Shown here one piece after another: positions 45,807 to 55,274 of a DNA stretch of 64,000 bases. Location of the stretch: positions 97,291-161,290 of the forward strand of contig NZ_CAMYFP010000003.1 in the NCBI RefSeq assembly GCF_947255105.1. The letters run 5' to 3'. A program made the translations under genes and the position numbers. The number at the start of each line of letters is the position of its first letter. Within the stretch, counting starts at the first letter, position 1. The DNA comes from an uncultured Campylobacter sp. GTDB lineage: Bacteria; Campylobacterota; Campylobacteria; Campylobacterales; Campylobacteraceae. The notes beneath the pieces were generated by a model, which did no database searches, was not told where the DNA came from, and saw only the letters and a program-made list of their open reading frames with translations.

Positions 45807-48428
45807 CTAAAAGCGATAGATTGCTCTAATCTTACCATCTAGCTCTTTTGTCTTACCAGCCATAGCTCCTGCTATAACAGAAACTTCGCTATTTTTACTA
45901 AAGTATAGCTTCACACCAAGGTCACAACCATAACTAAGTCCGCCATTACCATCAAGGTCAGTTACAGCTCTTTTTAGCCTTTGGTTATATGGTGTAGGAT
46001 TTTTTCTCTTATCTAGATCATAAACTAGCTTTAGATTGACATAAGGTGCGATGTTTGCTCTGTTTAGTGAGACAACTGAGTCAAATTTAATTCTACTTGA
46101 ACTAATGCTATCGATATTTACCTTTTGTGAGTCAATGGTAAGATCGCTCTTTGCAAGATAGGAGTAGGTATAACCAACTCTTGCATTATATACAACAGAG
46201 CCACCAGATAGTAAGTCGCCATATCCTACATAGATACCTGCGCCATAGTAATTGCTTGTCTTTTTGTTGTTAAACTTCTTGCCATCTTCAAATTTAAAAT
46301 CATATCCACTCTTTAAAAGTCCAATTTTGGCATCTATATCCATAAACAAATTTGTATTAAATTTGGTTCTAGCAAAAGCGCCAATTCCATAAGCCATCAT
46401 ATCTCCCTTGGCGCCAAAGTCATTTACGTCACTCAAAATCTTACTATCATACTTGGCACTTGCAAGTTGAAAATAGCCACCAAATAGTGTTGATTGGCTC
46501 TTTCCAGCAACACCAGTGGTCAATATCCCACCTTTTAACTCAAGGTTTTCATTTGCATATTTGGACTTAAAGCCATTTAGATAACCAAAAGTAGCAACAT
46601 CTTTCTCATCTAGCTCATTGCCTATCATATAGTCGATACCTGAGATATTTGCAGCTAAGTTGTCGCTCATCTTATCTATAAGATGGATAGATGAGAGGTT
46701 TGGAACAAAGGCATGTTTTACTCTTGGATGAATTTTTTTGCTATTTTTATTTACTGTTAAATTTAACGAACTCGCCTCTTTGTTTAGCTTGGTGCTGTAA
46801 AGATAGATATTTTTATCAACCAAAAGCTCTCTTTTTAGCTTTATATCCTCTTCATTTGGCAATGTCAAGCCACTATTTGCTTTGATAATTTCAAATTTAT
46901 CGTCCAAATCCATATCTAGATAACCTTGATTTGTAGTTGGATCTATACTCTCTTTATCTACATCTAAATTTAGCTTTGAAGTAGAAAGATTGGTATTGTC
47001 AGTCAATGTAAGCACTGCTTCATCTGCTTTTAGCTTTGATGGTAAAGAGATATTGATAGTGTCAAAATTTTCAATACCTTTTAGCGCAATTCCTTTGCCC
47101 TTGACATCTAAAGTGTTTTTAGCTCCTACATTTCCCTTTAGCGCCCCATCTACTTTAAATGCTTTGTTGTTTTGGTTTATCAACGAGAGTTTGTTATTTT
47201 GCGTATGTAGGCTAACATCTTTGGTTATAGTTAAGTCGCCACTATCTGCCTTTAACATGATATTGCTACTTGAGTCTGGATTTGCTGACTCCCAGCCGCT
47301 AATTTTTCCATATATCTTAGATGAGTCAATAACTATAGAGTTATCAAGACTTTTAGCAACAGTTTGACCTTTGATATTGCCGGTTATCTCAGAGTTTTTT
47401 ACAAAGATTTTGCTATTTGCAACATTGGCGTTTGCGCCATTTATAAGTATCGAGTTACCGTTATTTATAGTAATTTTGCTATTTGCTATGGTAATGGAGC
47501 TATTTTCTACATCTTTTGTAGAGTTTGTGACAATAACATCTTCATCAGTTGTCATATCTCCCTCTATCGCCATATTTACATTTTTTACATTGGCATTTTG
47601 TGCATCTACTCCAACTATCTTTTTGATCTTGCTACCTTTTAAATTTATAGAGACACCATCTACACTTCCATCTCCTACTTTTACAGCAGAAAAAGAATCA
47701 ATGCTAGAGTCTAAAACATCAAATTTAACTCCATTTACAGTAGCGTTGTTGGTAGCCTCTACTCCAATTATATTTGTTAGTCTAGAGTCTCTTAAGTCGA
47801 TTTTTGTGTTCTCTATCTTTGCATCTTCATTTGCAAGGACGGCGTGATAATTTGACGCTGTTTCATCTGTTAGAGTATCTATCATTAAAGTGCTATCTTT
47901 GGCACTGCTTCCATCAGAAAGCTTTACAACATTTATATTGCTAGCTGCAGTTATATTTGTATTTTCAATAACCAACTCATTGCCACTAGCAGTAGCGTTT
48001 GGTTGGTTTGTAACTGCTGTTGATATTTTGATAGCTTTGGATATATTTGAATCTTGCAAATTTAACTTGTTGTTAGTTGCACTTTTCTCTGCATCGGCTG
48101 CAACAACATCGGATAGATTTTTAACTGTTGCATTGCCTTCATTTTTAAAATCATGTATAACAAGACTATAGCCATCCACTGAGTCGCCCTTACCAGCAGA
48201 TATTTTGATAGTAGGCTCAGTTACACCAGTAGTGTTGAGATCACTAAGTGTTGCTTCACTCATCTCAAATGACTTCTCTCCATCTCCAACAAATAGATTG
48301 GTAGTCTCCACTCTCTTAAAACTGCTTGGTTTAGTAGCGTTTGGATCTGCTGTCGCGTTTGACTCTGCATTTGCTAAGCTAAATGATATCAGCAAAGACA
48401 TCGTAAAAATAGTAGCTCTTTTCATCAT
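45807..48428 (-). CDS. Autotransporter outer-membrane protein
   Basis: 873 residues, type V secretion layout. A signal peptide (MMKRATIFTMSLLISFSLANA) is followed by a passenger of about 550 residues. This is built from degenerate repeats of about 20-25 residues that alternate N-A-x-V-x-N/G-x-x-x-x-[IV] and S-x-I-x-x-[IV] strands, as in a right-handed beta-helix. The last 270 residues form a beta-barrel ending in the aromatic residue F (GKIRAIYRF). The passenger is almost cysteine-free and rich in N, S, T and D. Adhesion or host interaction is a common role, but nothing here identifies a ligand. No poly-G/C or other phase-variable tract was seen. Confidence 0.85.
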   Translation of the reverse strand: MMKRATIFTMSLLISFSLANAESNATADPNATKPSSFKRVETTNLFVGDGEKSFEMSEATLSDLNTTGVTEPTIKISAGKGDSVDGYSLVIHDFKNEGNATVKNLSDVVAADAEKSATNNKLNLQDSNISKAIKISTAVTNQPNATASGNELVIENTNITAASNINVVKLSDGSSAKDSTLMIDTLTDETASNYHAVLANEDAKIENTKIDLRDSRLTNIIGVEATNNATVNGVKFDVLDSSIDSFSAVKVGDGSVDGVSINLKGSKIKKIVGVDAQNANVKNVNMAIEGDMTTDEDVIVTNSTKDVENSSITIANSKITINNGNSILINGANANVANSKIFVKNSEITGNIKGQTVAKSLDNSIVIDSSKIYGKISGWESANPDSSSNIMLKADSGDLTITKDVSLHTQNNKLSLINQNNKAFKVDGALKGNVGAKNTLDVKGKGIALKGIENFDTINISLPSKLKADEAVLTLTDNTNLSTSKLNLDVDKESIDPTTNQGYLDMDLDDKFEIIKANSGLTLPNEEDIKLKRELLVDKNIYLYSTKLNKEASSLNLTVNKNSKKIHPRVKHAFVPNLSSIHLIDKMSDNLAANISGIDYMIGNELDEKDVATFGYLNGFKSKYANENLELKGGILTTGVAGKSQSTLFGGYFQLASAKYDSKILSDVNDFGAKGDMMAYGIGAFARTKFNTNLFMDIDAKIGLLKSGYDFKFEDGKKFNNKKTSNYYGAGIYVGYGDLLSGGSVVYNARVGYTYSYLAKSDLTIDSQKVNIDSISSSRIKFDSVVSLNRANIAPYVNLKLVYDLDKRKNPTPYNQRLKRAVTDLDGNGGLSYGCDLGVKLYFSKNSEVSVIAGAMAGKTKELDGKIRAIYRF

Positions 48429-48537
48429 CTTAAGACCTTAAAATTTAATTTAATAGGCTAGTATTTTACTATCTTTAAGCTTTTTATTATATAAATTTAA
48501 ACAATCACACTCTTTTTAAAAGCAAATTTAATGAAAT

Positions 48538-50130
48538 TTATGCAAAACTCTCTTTAAATTTCTCTCTAAACTCTTCATAACTACCCTTAAAATCAACAAT
48601 ATTGCCACTTTTATCAATATACAATATCCTGTTGGCAAATGCGTCTATAAGCTCTCTATCGTGACTTACACAAATCACTCCGCCGCTGTAGTTATAAAGT
48701 CCCTCTCCAAGAGCGATAATTGCCTCAAGATCTAGGTGGTTGTTTGGCTCATCTAAAACAAGAATATTTGGCTTTAAAAGCATAAGTTTGCTAAGCATAA
48801 CTCTATGTTTTTCACCGCCGCTTAGATCTTTTGCCATCTTCTCTTGCTCAGCTCCGCTAAAAAGCATTCTGCCAAGACATCTTCTTATCTCATCCAAATC
48901 TCTATTTTTCTTATCTTGCAAAAACTCATAGAGCTTTAACTCGCCATCTACCACCTTTGCGCTATCTTGCGGAAAATAGCCAAGCTCAATAGTAGCACCC
49001 AAAAATACCTCTCCGCTATCTGGCTTTAACTCGCCTGTTATTATCTTGCAAAGTGTGCTTTTGCCGACACCATTTGGTCCTATAAGTGCTACTTTATCGC
49101 CCTTTTCTAGCTTGAAATTGAGATTTTTGTAGATAGTTTTATCTCCAAAAGATTTGTTTATATTTTTAAGTTCAATAAGCTCGTTTCCTATCTCTCTGTT
49201 TAGCCTAAAAACAATGCTTGGCTCTCTTCTTGAGGAGGTTTTAATCTCTTCGATATCAAGTTTTTCTACTCTTTTTTGCCTGCTAGTTGCCTGTCTCGCC
49301 TTGCTTGCGTTGGCGCTAAATCTTGCTATAAAGCGCTCAAGCTCCTCTTTTTCTTTGAGCTTTTTTTCTTGCTGCATCTGCTCTCTTTTTGCTATCAAAT
49401 TGGCTGCTATATACCACTCATCATAGTTCCCGCTAAACTCTCTAATCTTTTTAAAATCAACATCCAAAATATGAGTGCAAACTCTATTTAAAAAGTGCCT
49501 ATCATGGCTTATTACTACCAAAGTTCCATCATGATGATTTAGTTCATTTTCAAGCCATGCGATAGCGTCAATATCAAGGTTGTTTGTAGGCTCGTCCAAA
49601 AACAAAATATCTGGTTTTGGAAACAAAACTTGCGCCAAAAGTACCTTAAATTTATCACTCGTCTCAAGCTCACTCATAAGTGCGTCATAGTCCAAAAGCC
49701 CAAGGCTTGAAAGAATTCGCTCTATCCTTGTTTCATATTCGTAAGTTGGATCTTCTTCTGCGCTAATTAACTCAAGCTCTGCTAAACGATCATTTATCTC
49801 ATCGGTAAATTCGGCGCTCATATAGAGTTTTTCTTTCTCTTTTACAGCATCATAGAGTCTTTTGTTTCCATAAAGAACAGTGTCTTTTAAACTAAAGTTT
49901 TCAAAAGCAAATTGATCTTGCCCAAGCACACCAACTCTAAAACCACTATCTATCGCAACATTACCGGAGCTTGGCTCAACCTCGCCACTTAAAATCTTTA
50001 AAAATGTAGATTTACCTGCTCCATTTGCCCCAATGAGTCCATATCTGTTGCCTCTATCTAGCTTTAAATTTATCTCTTCAAAAAGAAGTTGGTTTGCAAA
50101 ACGCATAGTAAGTCCCTGAATATCGACCAT
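48538..50130 (-). CDS. ABC-F family ATPase (YbiT-like)
   Basis: 530 residues with two ABC cassettes and no membrane part. Walker A motifs are GANGAGKST (near 40) and GPNGVGKST (near 345); Walker B with D-E-P is in DILFLDEPTNNLD and NILVLDEPNNHLD; the second signature is LSGGEKHR. The inter-cassette linker (helical, charged, residues about 240-300) is the P-site tRNA interaction motif of ABC-F proteins, which act on ribosomes. The first signature is replaced by SDKFKVLLAQ, as in YbiT-type members. GGAGAG precedes the ATG. It follows the NYN gene after 9 bases. Confidence 0.92.
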   Translation of the reverse strand: MVDIQGLTMRFANQLLFEEINLKLDRGNRYGLIGANGAGKSTFLKILSGEVEPSSGNVAIDSGFRVGVLGQDQFAFENFSLKDTVLYGNKRLYDAVKEKEKLYMSAEFTDEINDRLAELELISAEEDPTYEYETRIERILSSLGLLDYDALMSELETSDKFKVLLAQVLFPKPDILFLDEPTNNLDIDAIAWLENELNHHDGTLVVISHDRHFLNRVCTHILDVDFKKIREFSGNYDEWYIAANLIAKREQMQQEKKLKEKEELERFIARFSANASKARQATSRQKRVEKLDIEEIKTSSRREPSIVFRLNREIGNELIELKNINKSFGDKTIYKNLNFKLEKGDKVALIGPNGVGKSTLCKIITGELKPDSGEVFLGATIELGYFPQDSAKVVDGELKLYEFLQDKKNRDLDEIRRCLGRMLFSGAEQEKMAKDLSGGEKHRVMLSKLMLLKPNILVLDEPNNHLDLEAIIALGEGLYNYSGGVICVSHDRELIDAFANRILYIDKSGNIVDFKGSYEEFREKFKESFA

Positions 50131-50139
50131 CTATCTCTC

Positions 50140-50895
50140 CTAAATATCATTATTTGGCAAAGGCTCTTTTGTCTGTTTGATCCTAAAAGCCATTATATTG
50201 CCCTCTTTTTTAAGCTCAACTATCTTGTCAAGCTTTTTTAAAAATAGTGAAATTTTGCTACATTTATACTTTTTCAAAAGCTCTGGATGCTCTTGTCTAA
50301 GCAGCGCTCCAAAAATAGAGACATTTATCCAGCCATCTTCTTTGGCATATCTTTGTCGTGCCATCTTTAGCATTGTGGCGATATTTTTTGCATCATCACT
50401 CTTTTTTTCACTCCCATCTGTCTTATACTCTATCTGAAGAACTTTTTTTTGATTGATAGAGTCTTGCTCTTGATTTTCTAAGCTTATGTAACTAGTGCAG
50501 GCATTTAGAAAGGCTTTGGAAGTCTGCCTATCTCCGATACCTATAACCTCTTTGCCACTCTCTTTTATCCTTATTGCCAAGCGGGTAAAATCAGAGTCGT
50601 TACTCACCAAAACAAAGCTATCAAAATCAGCTCTATGCAAAAGATCCATCGCGTCAATAACAAGCACGATATCAGAGGCATTTTTGCCCTTTATGCTACA
50701 GAAGTGATGAACTGGCATTATCCCATACTCTTCAAGGACAGAAAGCCAACTCTTTAGATATAAATTTGACCAATCCCCATAGGCTCTCATAAGAACAACT
50801 TTACCCAAAGAGGCTATTTTGCCCCAAATTTTATCGAAGTTTTTGGCTGAGATATTTTCAACATCTATCAATACTGCTAATTTTTTGCTATCCAC
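50140..50895 (-). CDS. NYN-domain (LabA/DUF88) protein with LOTUS-like C-terminus
   Basis: 251 residues from a GTG at 50895. Residues 7-150 are a PIN-like NYN nuclease domain: LAVLIDVENIS (first Asp), GKNASDIVLVIDAMDLL and FVLVSNDSDFTRLAIRIKESG (acidic metal ligands). The C-terminal 70 residues (DGWINVSIFGALLRQEHPEL, SLFLKKLDKIVELKKEGN) look like an OST-HTH/LOTUS winged helix for RNA. Together this suggests an RNA-binding endoribonuclease. It lies between mrp and the ABC-F gene in one run. The substrate is unknown. Confidence 0.85.
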   Translation of the reverse strand: MDSKKLAVLIDVENISAKNFDKIWGKIASLGKVVLMRAYGDWSNLYLKSWLSVLEEYGIMPVHHFCSIKGKNASDIVLVIDAMDLLHRADFDSFVLVSNDSDFTRLAIRIKESGKEVIGIGDRQTSKAFLNACTSYISLENQEQDSINQKKVLQIEYKTDGSEKKSDDAKNIATMLKMARQRYAKEDGWINVSIFGALLRQEHPELLKKYKCSKISLFLKKLDKIVELKKEGNIMAFRIKQTKEPLPNNDI

Positions 50896-50912
50896 TACAA
50901 CTTCTATTTGTC

Positions 50913-51986
50913 TTATCTAGTTGGCTGGATTGCACTATTGGAAGCAAGTGAGTTTTTGTCAACATCTAAAAGAATCTCCCAAAGTCTAGCAGCGCCATTT
51001 TCATATCTTTTTGCACTCTGTGATGTTGGGTTATAAAAACTTATTGGTTTGCCACTATCGCCGCCCTCTCTTATGGCTATCTCTATTGGAATTTGAGCTA
51101 GTATCTCTGTTTTGTATCTCTCTGCAAGCTCTTTGGTTGTCCCTTTGCCAAATATCTCATACTCTTTATTGCAGCAAGGGCAGATAAATCCACTCATATT
51201 TTCTATAATTCCTGCTATTGGAATATGAAGCTTTTCAAACATGTCAAGCCCTCTTGAGCTATCATCAAGCGCTACAACTTGCGGTGTTGTCACACAGATA
51301 CCCGCACTTACTGGCACACTTTGTGCAAGAGTTATCTGTGCATCTCCAGTTCCTGGTGGCATATCAATAAAAAGCACATCAAGCTCGCCCCAATCAACAT
51401 CTCTTAAAAGCTGCTCGACAGTCTTCATAATCATAGCGCCTCTCCACATAAGCCCCTGACCTGCCTCTATAAGCACGCCCATACTCATCATAAGCACACC
51501 GTGAGTTAGTATCGGTCTTAATTTTTGACCAATAACAGTTGGTTTAGTATTTTCCTCGCCAAGCATTCTAGGGATATTTGGCCCATAGATATCTGCATCA
51601 AGAATTCCAACTTTTTTGCCTAACTTTGCCATAGAGATGGCTAAATTTACAGTTGTAGTGCTTTTTCCAACACCACCTTTTCCACTACTTATCATGACAA
51701 AATGTTTGATATTTGGCGCTATATTTTTGCCACTCATTGTATTTGAGCGCTCTTTTGGAATTTCAGGCTGCTTTATGGAGATGGTTGGTCTAAAACCAAG
51801 CACCTTTACAATGTCGCTCTCTATCTTTTTTGCAACATCTTTTTTAGATGAAACAATCTCCAAATTTATAAAGACCTCATCTTTTTTTATCTCGACCTCT
51901 TTTACAAAGCCAAAATCAACAATACTTCTTTTAAAGCCAGGGTAGATAACCTCTTTTAACTTCTCTAAAATCTCTTCTTTATTCAT
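50913..51986 (-). CDS. mrp: Iron-sulfur cluster carrier ATPase Mrp/ApbC
   Basis: 357 residues. An N-terminal MIP18-like domain ([25 protein letters not shown]) is followed by a P-loop NTPase: deviant Walker [18 protein letters not shown] near 100, [14 protein letters not shown], and the cluster-binding pair in [15 protein letters not shown]. Mrp proteins carry 4Fe-4S clusters to apo-proteins; aconitase and IspH in this window are possible clients. It diverges from ispDF. No second isc or suf gene is adjacent. Confidence 0.93.
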   Translation of the reverse strand: MNKEEILEKLKEVIYPGFKRSIVDFGFVKEVEIKKDEVFINLEIVSSKKDVAKKIESDIVKVLGFRPTISIKQPEIPKERSNTMSGKNIAPNIKHFVMISSGKGGVGKSTTTVNLAISMAKLGKKVGILDADIYGPNIPRMLGEENTKPTVIGQKLRPILTHGVLMMSMGVLIEAGQGLMWRGAMIMKTVEQLLRDVDWGELDVLFIDMPPGTGDAQITLAQSVPVSAGICVTTPQVVALDDSSRGLDMFEKLHIPIAGIIENMSGFICPCCNKEYEIFGKGTTKELAERYKTEILAQIPIEIAIREGGDSGKPISFYNPTSQSAKRYENGAARLWEILLDVDKNSLASNSAIQPTR

Positions 51987-52094
51987 AATTTTCCTCTTAA
52001 TGGCTAAATTTCGCCAATTATACTCAATCTATTTAAACAGCTTTTTAGTTACTCTTTGTAACATTTACTAAATAAAAATTTAATAAAATTTATG

Positions 52095-52100
52095 TATAAT
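52095..52100 (+). promoter_or_regulatory. Putative -10 box for the ispDF-cemR operon
   Basis: TATAAT at 52095-52100, within TTATGTATAATCAG, 29 bases before the TTG start of ispDF. AGGGG follows five bases before the start codon. Confidence 0.65.
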
Positions 52101-52128
52101 CAGAAAATTAAGATTTTTAGGGGTTATT

Positions 52129-53259
52129 TTGGAAGATTTGACACTTATTTTATTGGCAGCAGGCGAGTCAAATAGATTTAGAGATGGCAAGTTTTTTTGC
52201 AAAAAACAGTGGATAAGAGTTGGCAAAGATCCCCTTTGGCTCTATGTTGCTAAACGTTTTTTAAAGAAGGCTAAGTTTAATAAAGTCATAGTTGTTGGAA
52301 ACAAAGATGAATTATCTTATATGAGAAGTTTTTCTAATGATATTGAGTTTGTAAGTGGCGGAGATGAAAGAGCAAAATCACTAAAAAACGCCCTAGATGT
52401 GGTAACTTCGCCCTATGTTTTGGTAAGCGATGTTGCAAGAACAAAAACTCCCTTTAAGATAGTAAAAAAACTCTATAAAAAAAGAGTCAAATTTGACTCA
52501 ATAAGCCCTTATTTGCCAGTTTTTGACACCACTTATGAAGAGTTAAATTTGATAGATAGAGAGCTTTTAAAACTTATCCAAACACCTCAGCTTAGCAAAA
52601 CCTCACTCTTAAAAAAGGCACTTTCAAAAGAAGCCCATTTTAGTGATGATAGTAGCGCAATAAAGAGCGTTGGAGGAAGCCTTGGCTTTGTAAAAGGTAG
52701 CCAAAAATCAGCCAAAATAACCAAATTTAAAGATTTAAAATCTTTTAAATTTGAGCCACCTACAAATGAGCAAAGAGTTGGAATTGGCTTTGATGTTCAT
52801 AGGCTAGAAAGTGGCAATGGCATTGCGCTTTGTGGAGTTTTGATACCTTGTGAGTTTAAATTTATAGCTCATAGTGATGGCGATGTTGCCCTGCATGCCA
52901 TAATAGACGCTCTACTTGGAGCTGCCAATATGGGCGATATAGGCAAGCTCTATCCAGATAGTGATGAGAAATTTAAAGGCATTGACTCAACAAAACTACT
53001 CAAAGATAGCTTTAGACGCATAAGCGAGGTTGGATATGTCGTTGTAAATGTAGATCTTACCATTGCAGCGCAAGAGCCAAAACTTATGAATTATAAAGAA
53101 GAGATGTCACGAAAAGTAGCTTCTCTTTTAAATTTAGAGCCAAATCGTGTAAATATCAAGGCTAGCACTACCGAAAAACTTGGCTTTGTAGGTAGACAAG
53201 AGGGTATTTTGGCCCTTGCTTTGGTAACACTTCGCTTTTTTGATTGGAGCAGGAGATGA
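52129..53259 (+). CDS. ispDF: Bifunctional IspD/IspF isoprenoid enzyme
   Basis: A 376-residue fusion. Residues 1-205 are IspD (MEP cytidylyltransferase), starting LTLILLAAGESNRF and with VSGGDERAKSLKNAL and LIQTPQLSK. Residues 213-376 are IspF (MECDP synthase), starting RVGIGFDVHRLESG, whose D-x-H binds zinc, then IAHSDGDVALHAIIDALLGA and STTEKLGFVGRQEGI. Fusion of these non-consecutive steps is typical of Campylobacter and Helicobacter. The start is TTG at 52129 with AGGGG upstream. IspH, the last step of the same pathway, is at 887. The stop overlaps the cemR start (ATGA). Confidence 0.95.
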   Translation: MEDLTLILLAAGESNRFRDGKFFCKKQWIRVGKDPLWLYVAKRFLKKAKFNKVIVVGNKDELSYMRSFSNDIEFVSGGDERAKSLKNALDVVTSPYVLVSDVARTKTPFKIVKKLYKKRVKFDSISPYLPVFDTTYEELNLIDRELLKLIQTPQLSKTSLLKKALSKEAHFSDDSSAIKSVGGSLGFVKGSQKSAKITKFKDLKSFKFEPPTNEQRVGIGFDVHRLESGNGIALCGVLIPCEFKFIAHSDGDVALHAIIDALLGAANMGDIGKLYPDSDEKFKGIDSTKLLKDSFRRISEVGYVVVNVDLTIAAQEPKLMNYKEEMSRKVASLLNLEPNRVNIKASTTEKLGFVGRQEGILALALVTLRFFDWSRR

Positions 53260-54149
53260 AGATACTTATAGTAGAAAATGAGAGCTATCTTGCTCAAAGT
53301 ATAGCAAGCAAACTTAGCGGCTATGGATATGAGTGTGAGATATCGCATAGCCCAGATGAGGCACTTTTGCATAACAATTTTGATATCATACTTCTTTCTA
53401 CAAATTTAAACGAAAGTGGCATTTATAAGGTTATAGAGCATTTTAGTAACGCCATTATTATACTTTTGGTCTCTTACATTAGCACCGATACAGTTTCAGA
53501 GCCACTAAAAGCTGGTGCAAATGACTTTATACAAAAGCCATTTATGATTGAAGAACTAGTTAGAAAGATAAAGCATTTTGGCGAGTTTAGAAGATACAAA
53601 AGTAAAACCGCCTCCTATGAGTTTTTGCTAAATCGCCATATAAAGTGGCAAGAAGAGAGGGATACAGAGGTGAAATTTAGCTATCCACTTCTTATAAAGT
53701 CACTAAATCTAAAGGATATTGACTCATATGTTTGTTTTCTTTCTAACAAATTTAACTTTACATTTGAGTGTGTTGATGTTACAAAAGAGTTTAACTTTTT
53801 GAAATTTAAAGAGCTTATAAAGGAAAATGCACTCATCTACATATCAGATATTAATGACCTTAAAAGTAGCGATAAAAAGAGAGTTTTGGAGTTTGTAAAG
53901 GATAAAAAAATAGTTCTTGGCTCAACAAACATCGACGAAGAGGTTAAATTTAGCTCTATTTTGCTAGAACCTGACCAAGAGGTGCTCTTTAAAAATAGGG
54001 AAATTTTGCAGATTGATGAGTATATAAAGCAGATAATTCTTAGCAACGAAGAGACGCTATCAGACACTGAGATAGCAAAAAGACTTGGAATTTCAAGAAA
54101 ATCACTTTGGGAAAAGAGGCGAAAATATGGAATCTCAAAAAAAAGGTAG
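53256..54149 (+). CDS. cemR: Atypical orphan response regulator (CemR/HP1021 family)
   Basis: 297 residues from the ATG at 53256, overlapping ispDF by four bases. Residues 1-118 are a receiver fold (MKILIVENES, KPF with Lys94), but the phospho-acceptor position is Ser48 (FDIILLSTNL) instead of Asp. The middle region is unassigned. The C-terminus has a Fis-like helix-turn-helix (LSDTEIAKRLGISRKSLWEKRRKYG). This matches the HP1021 regulator of Helicobacter and Cj1608 of C. jejuni, named CemR, which respond to redox or energy state without phosphorylation and affect metabolism and replication initiation. The ispDF neighbour supports orthology. Confidence 0.9.
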   Translation: MKILIVENESYLAQSIASKLSGYGYECEISHSPDEALLHNNFDIILLSTNLNESGIYKVIEHFSNAIIILLVSYISTDTVSEPLKAGANDFIQKPFMIEELVRKIKHFGEFRRYKSKTASYEFLLNRHIKWQEERDTEVKFSYPLLIKSLNLKDIDSYVCFLSNKFNFTFECVDVTKEFNFLKFKELIKENALIYISDINDLKSSDKKRVLEFVKDKKIVLGSTNIDEEVKFSSILLEPDQEVLFKNREILQIDEYIKQIILSNEETLSDTEIAKRLGISRKSLWEKRRKYGISKKR

Positions 54150-55266
54150 GATAGATATTACTCCGCAAACTGCGCTTACTTTGGAGCTGATGTTTAATGG
54201 TGCCTTTGGCAAAGATGAAAAACTATCTGATAGCAAAGCCAAAAAACATAGCGCCCTTCCCTATAACTTCACCTTTGCGCCTCAAGATGAGAGCTCTCAA
54301 GAGCTTTTAAAAGGGGCTAAAAAAGGCGATGTTATAGAGCTAGCAGTAAAAAACAGAGTAGTTGGGGAGATTAAGACAGATGAAGTTTTTAAAAACACAA
54401 AAGAGTTAGAAAAAAACTCAATCTTTGCCTTGGATAGCAAAAGCAAAAAGCTAGCCAAACTTGCAATAAGTGGCGATATAAAGATAATTGATTCTCAAAT
54501 TTGCATAGCCAAAAAAAAGATTGAGCAGCTAAAAAATGAGCTAAATATCCAAAAAATAACAGCTCTTTTTCTAAGTGCCGATCCGCTAAATCGCATTCAT
54601 GAAAGACTCATTCGCCTAACTATCGACAAAGCCGATCTTATCATTATCTTTTTGGTTGAAAACTCCTATGAAAATGCACTAAATTTTGATCTAAAAAGAG
54701 AGACGTTGGAGTTTTTTATAAAAAAGTTTCTACCTAGAAACAAAATAGTTGTCGTCCCTTTGCCAAATACCTATCTTTTTACCGACCATAAAAATCCAGA
54801 ACTTGAGTGCATTGTGGCTAAAAACTTTGGTGCAAATAAGCTAGTAGTTGGACAAAATCACGCTCATATTGGACTTTATTATCAACACAATCAGCCATAT
54901 ACGCTACTTGATGGCTACAAAAATAAGCTAGGAATTGAGATTTTGATTATGCCTGAGTTTTTATATTGCAATGAGTGTAGGACTATAGTTAGTTCAAAAA
55001 CTTGCCCTCATGGCTCACATCATCAGATAAAATACAACTCAAATACGCTAAGAGAGCTTTTAAATAGTGGCATTATACCGCCTCCAATTTTGATGAGAAA
55101 AGAGATCTCTGCTATGATTTTGGCGACACTTTTCCCAAATAGATTTGCCAATCTTCAAAACATCTGCAACAACCTCTTCCCAAATAAAGGGCTTTTGGAG
55201 TATCATAGTGAGAGAAAATTTTATGAAGAGCTAATACTTCTCTATCAAACAACATCACTTACATAA
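54127..55266 (+). CDS. Sulfate adenylyltransferase-like nucleotidyltransferase
   Basis: About 379 residues from the ATG at 54127, which lies inside the end of cemR. It resembles ATP sulfurylase: a PUA-like N-terminal part (TLELMFNGAFGKDEK), then a nucleotidyltransferase core with SADPLNRIHERLIRLT where Sat has the NP-x-H-x-x-HE loop, and VVGQNHAHIGLYY near the G-R-D-H-A-G position. A CNEC...CPHG zinc-knuckle is close to the C-terminus. The loop is not canonical (the first His replaced by Asn), so sulfate activation is uncertain. No cysC, D, H or N genes are nearby. Position after cemR is conserved in Campylobacter. Confidence 0.75.
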   Translation: MESQKKGRIDITPQTALTLELMFNGAFGKDEKLSDSKAKKHSALPYNFTFAPQDESSQELLKGAKKGDVIELAVKNRVVGEIKTDEVFKNTKELEKNSIFALDSKSKKLAKLAISGDIKIIDSQICIAKKKIEQLKNELNIQKITALFLSADPLNRIHERLIRLTIDKADLIIIFLVENSYENALNFDLKRETLEFFIKKFLPRNKIVVVPLPNTYLFTDHKNPELECIVAKNFGANKLVVGQNHAHIGLYYQHNQPYTLLDGYKNKLGIEILIMPEFLYCNECRTIVSSKTCPHGSHHQIKYNSNTLRELLNSGIIPPPILMRKEISAMILATLFPNRFANLQNICNNLFPNKGLLEYHSERKFYEELILLYQTTSLT

Positions 55267-55274
55267 GGAAAGAT

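Noticed and set aside
47371..47847. A 158-codon open frame on the plus strand
   Set aside because: It is antisense to the autotransporter passenger; low-complexity Ile/Phe/Ser composition and no ribosome site mark it as a shadow.
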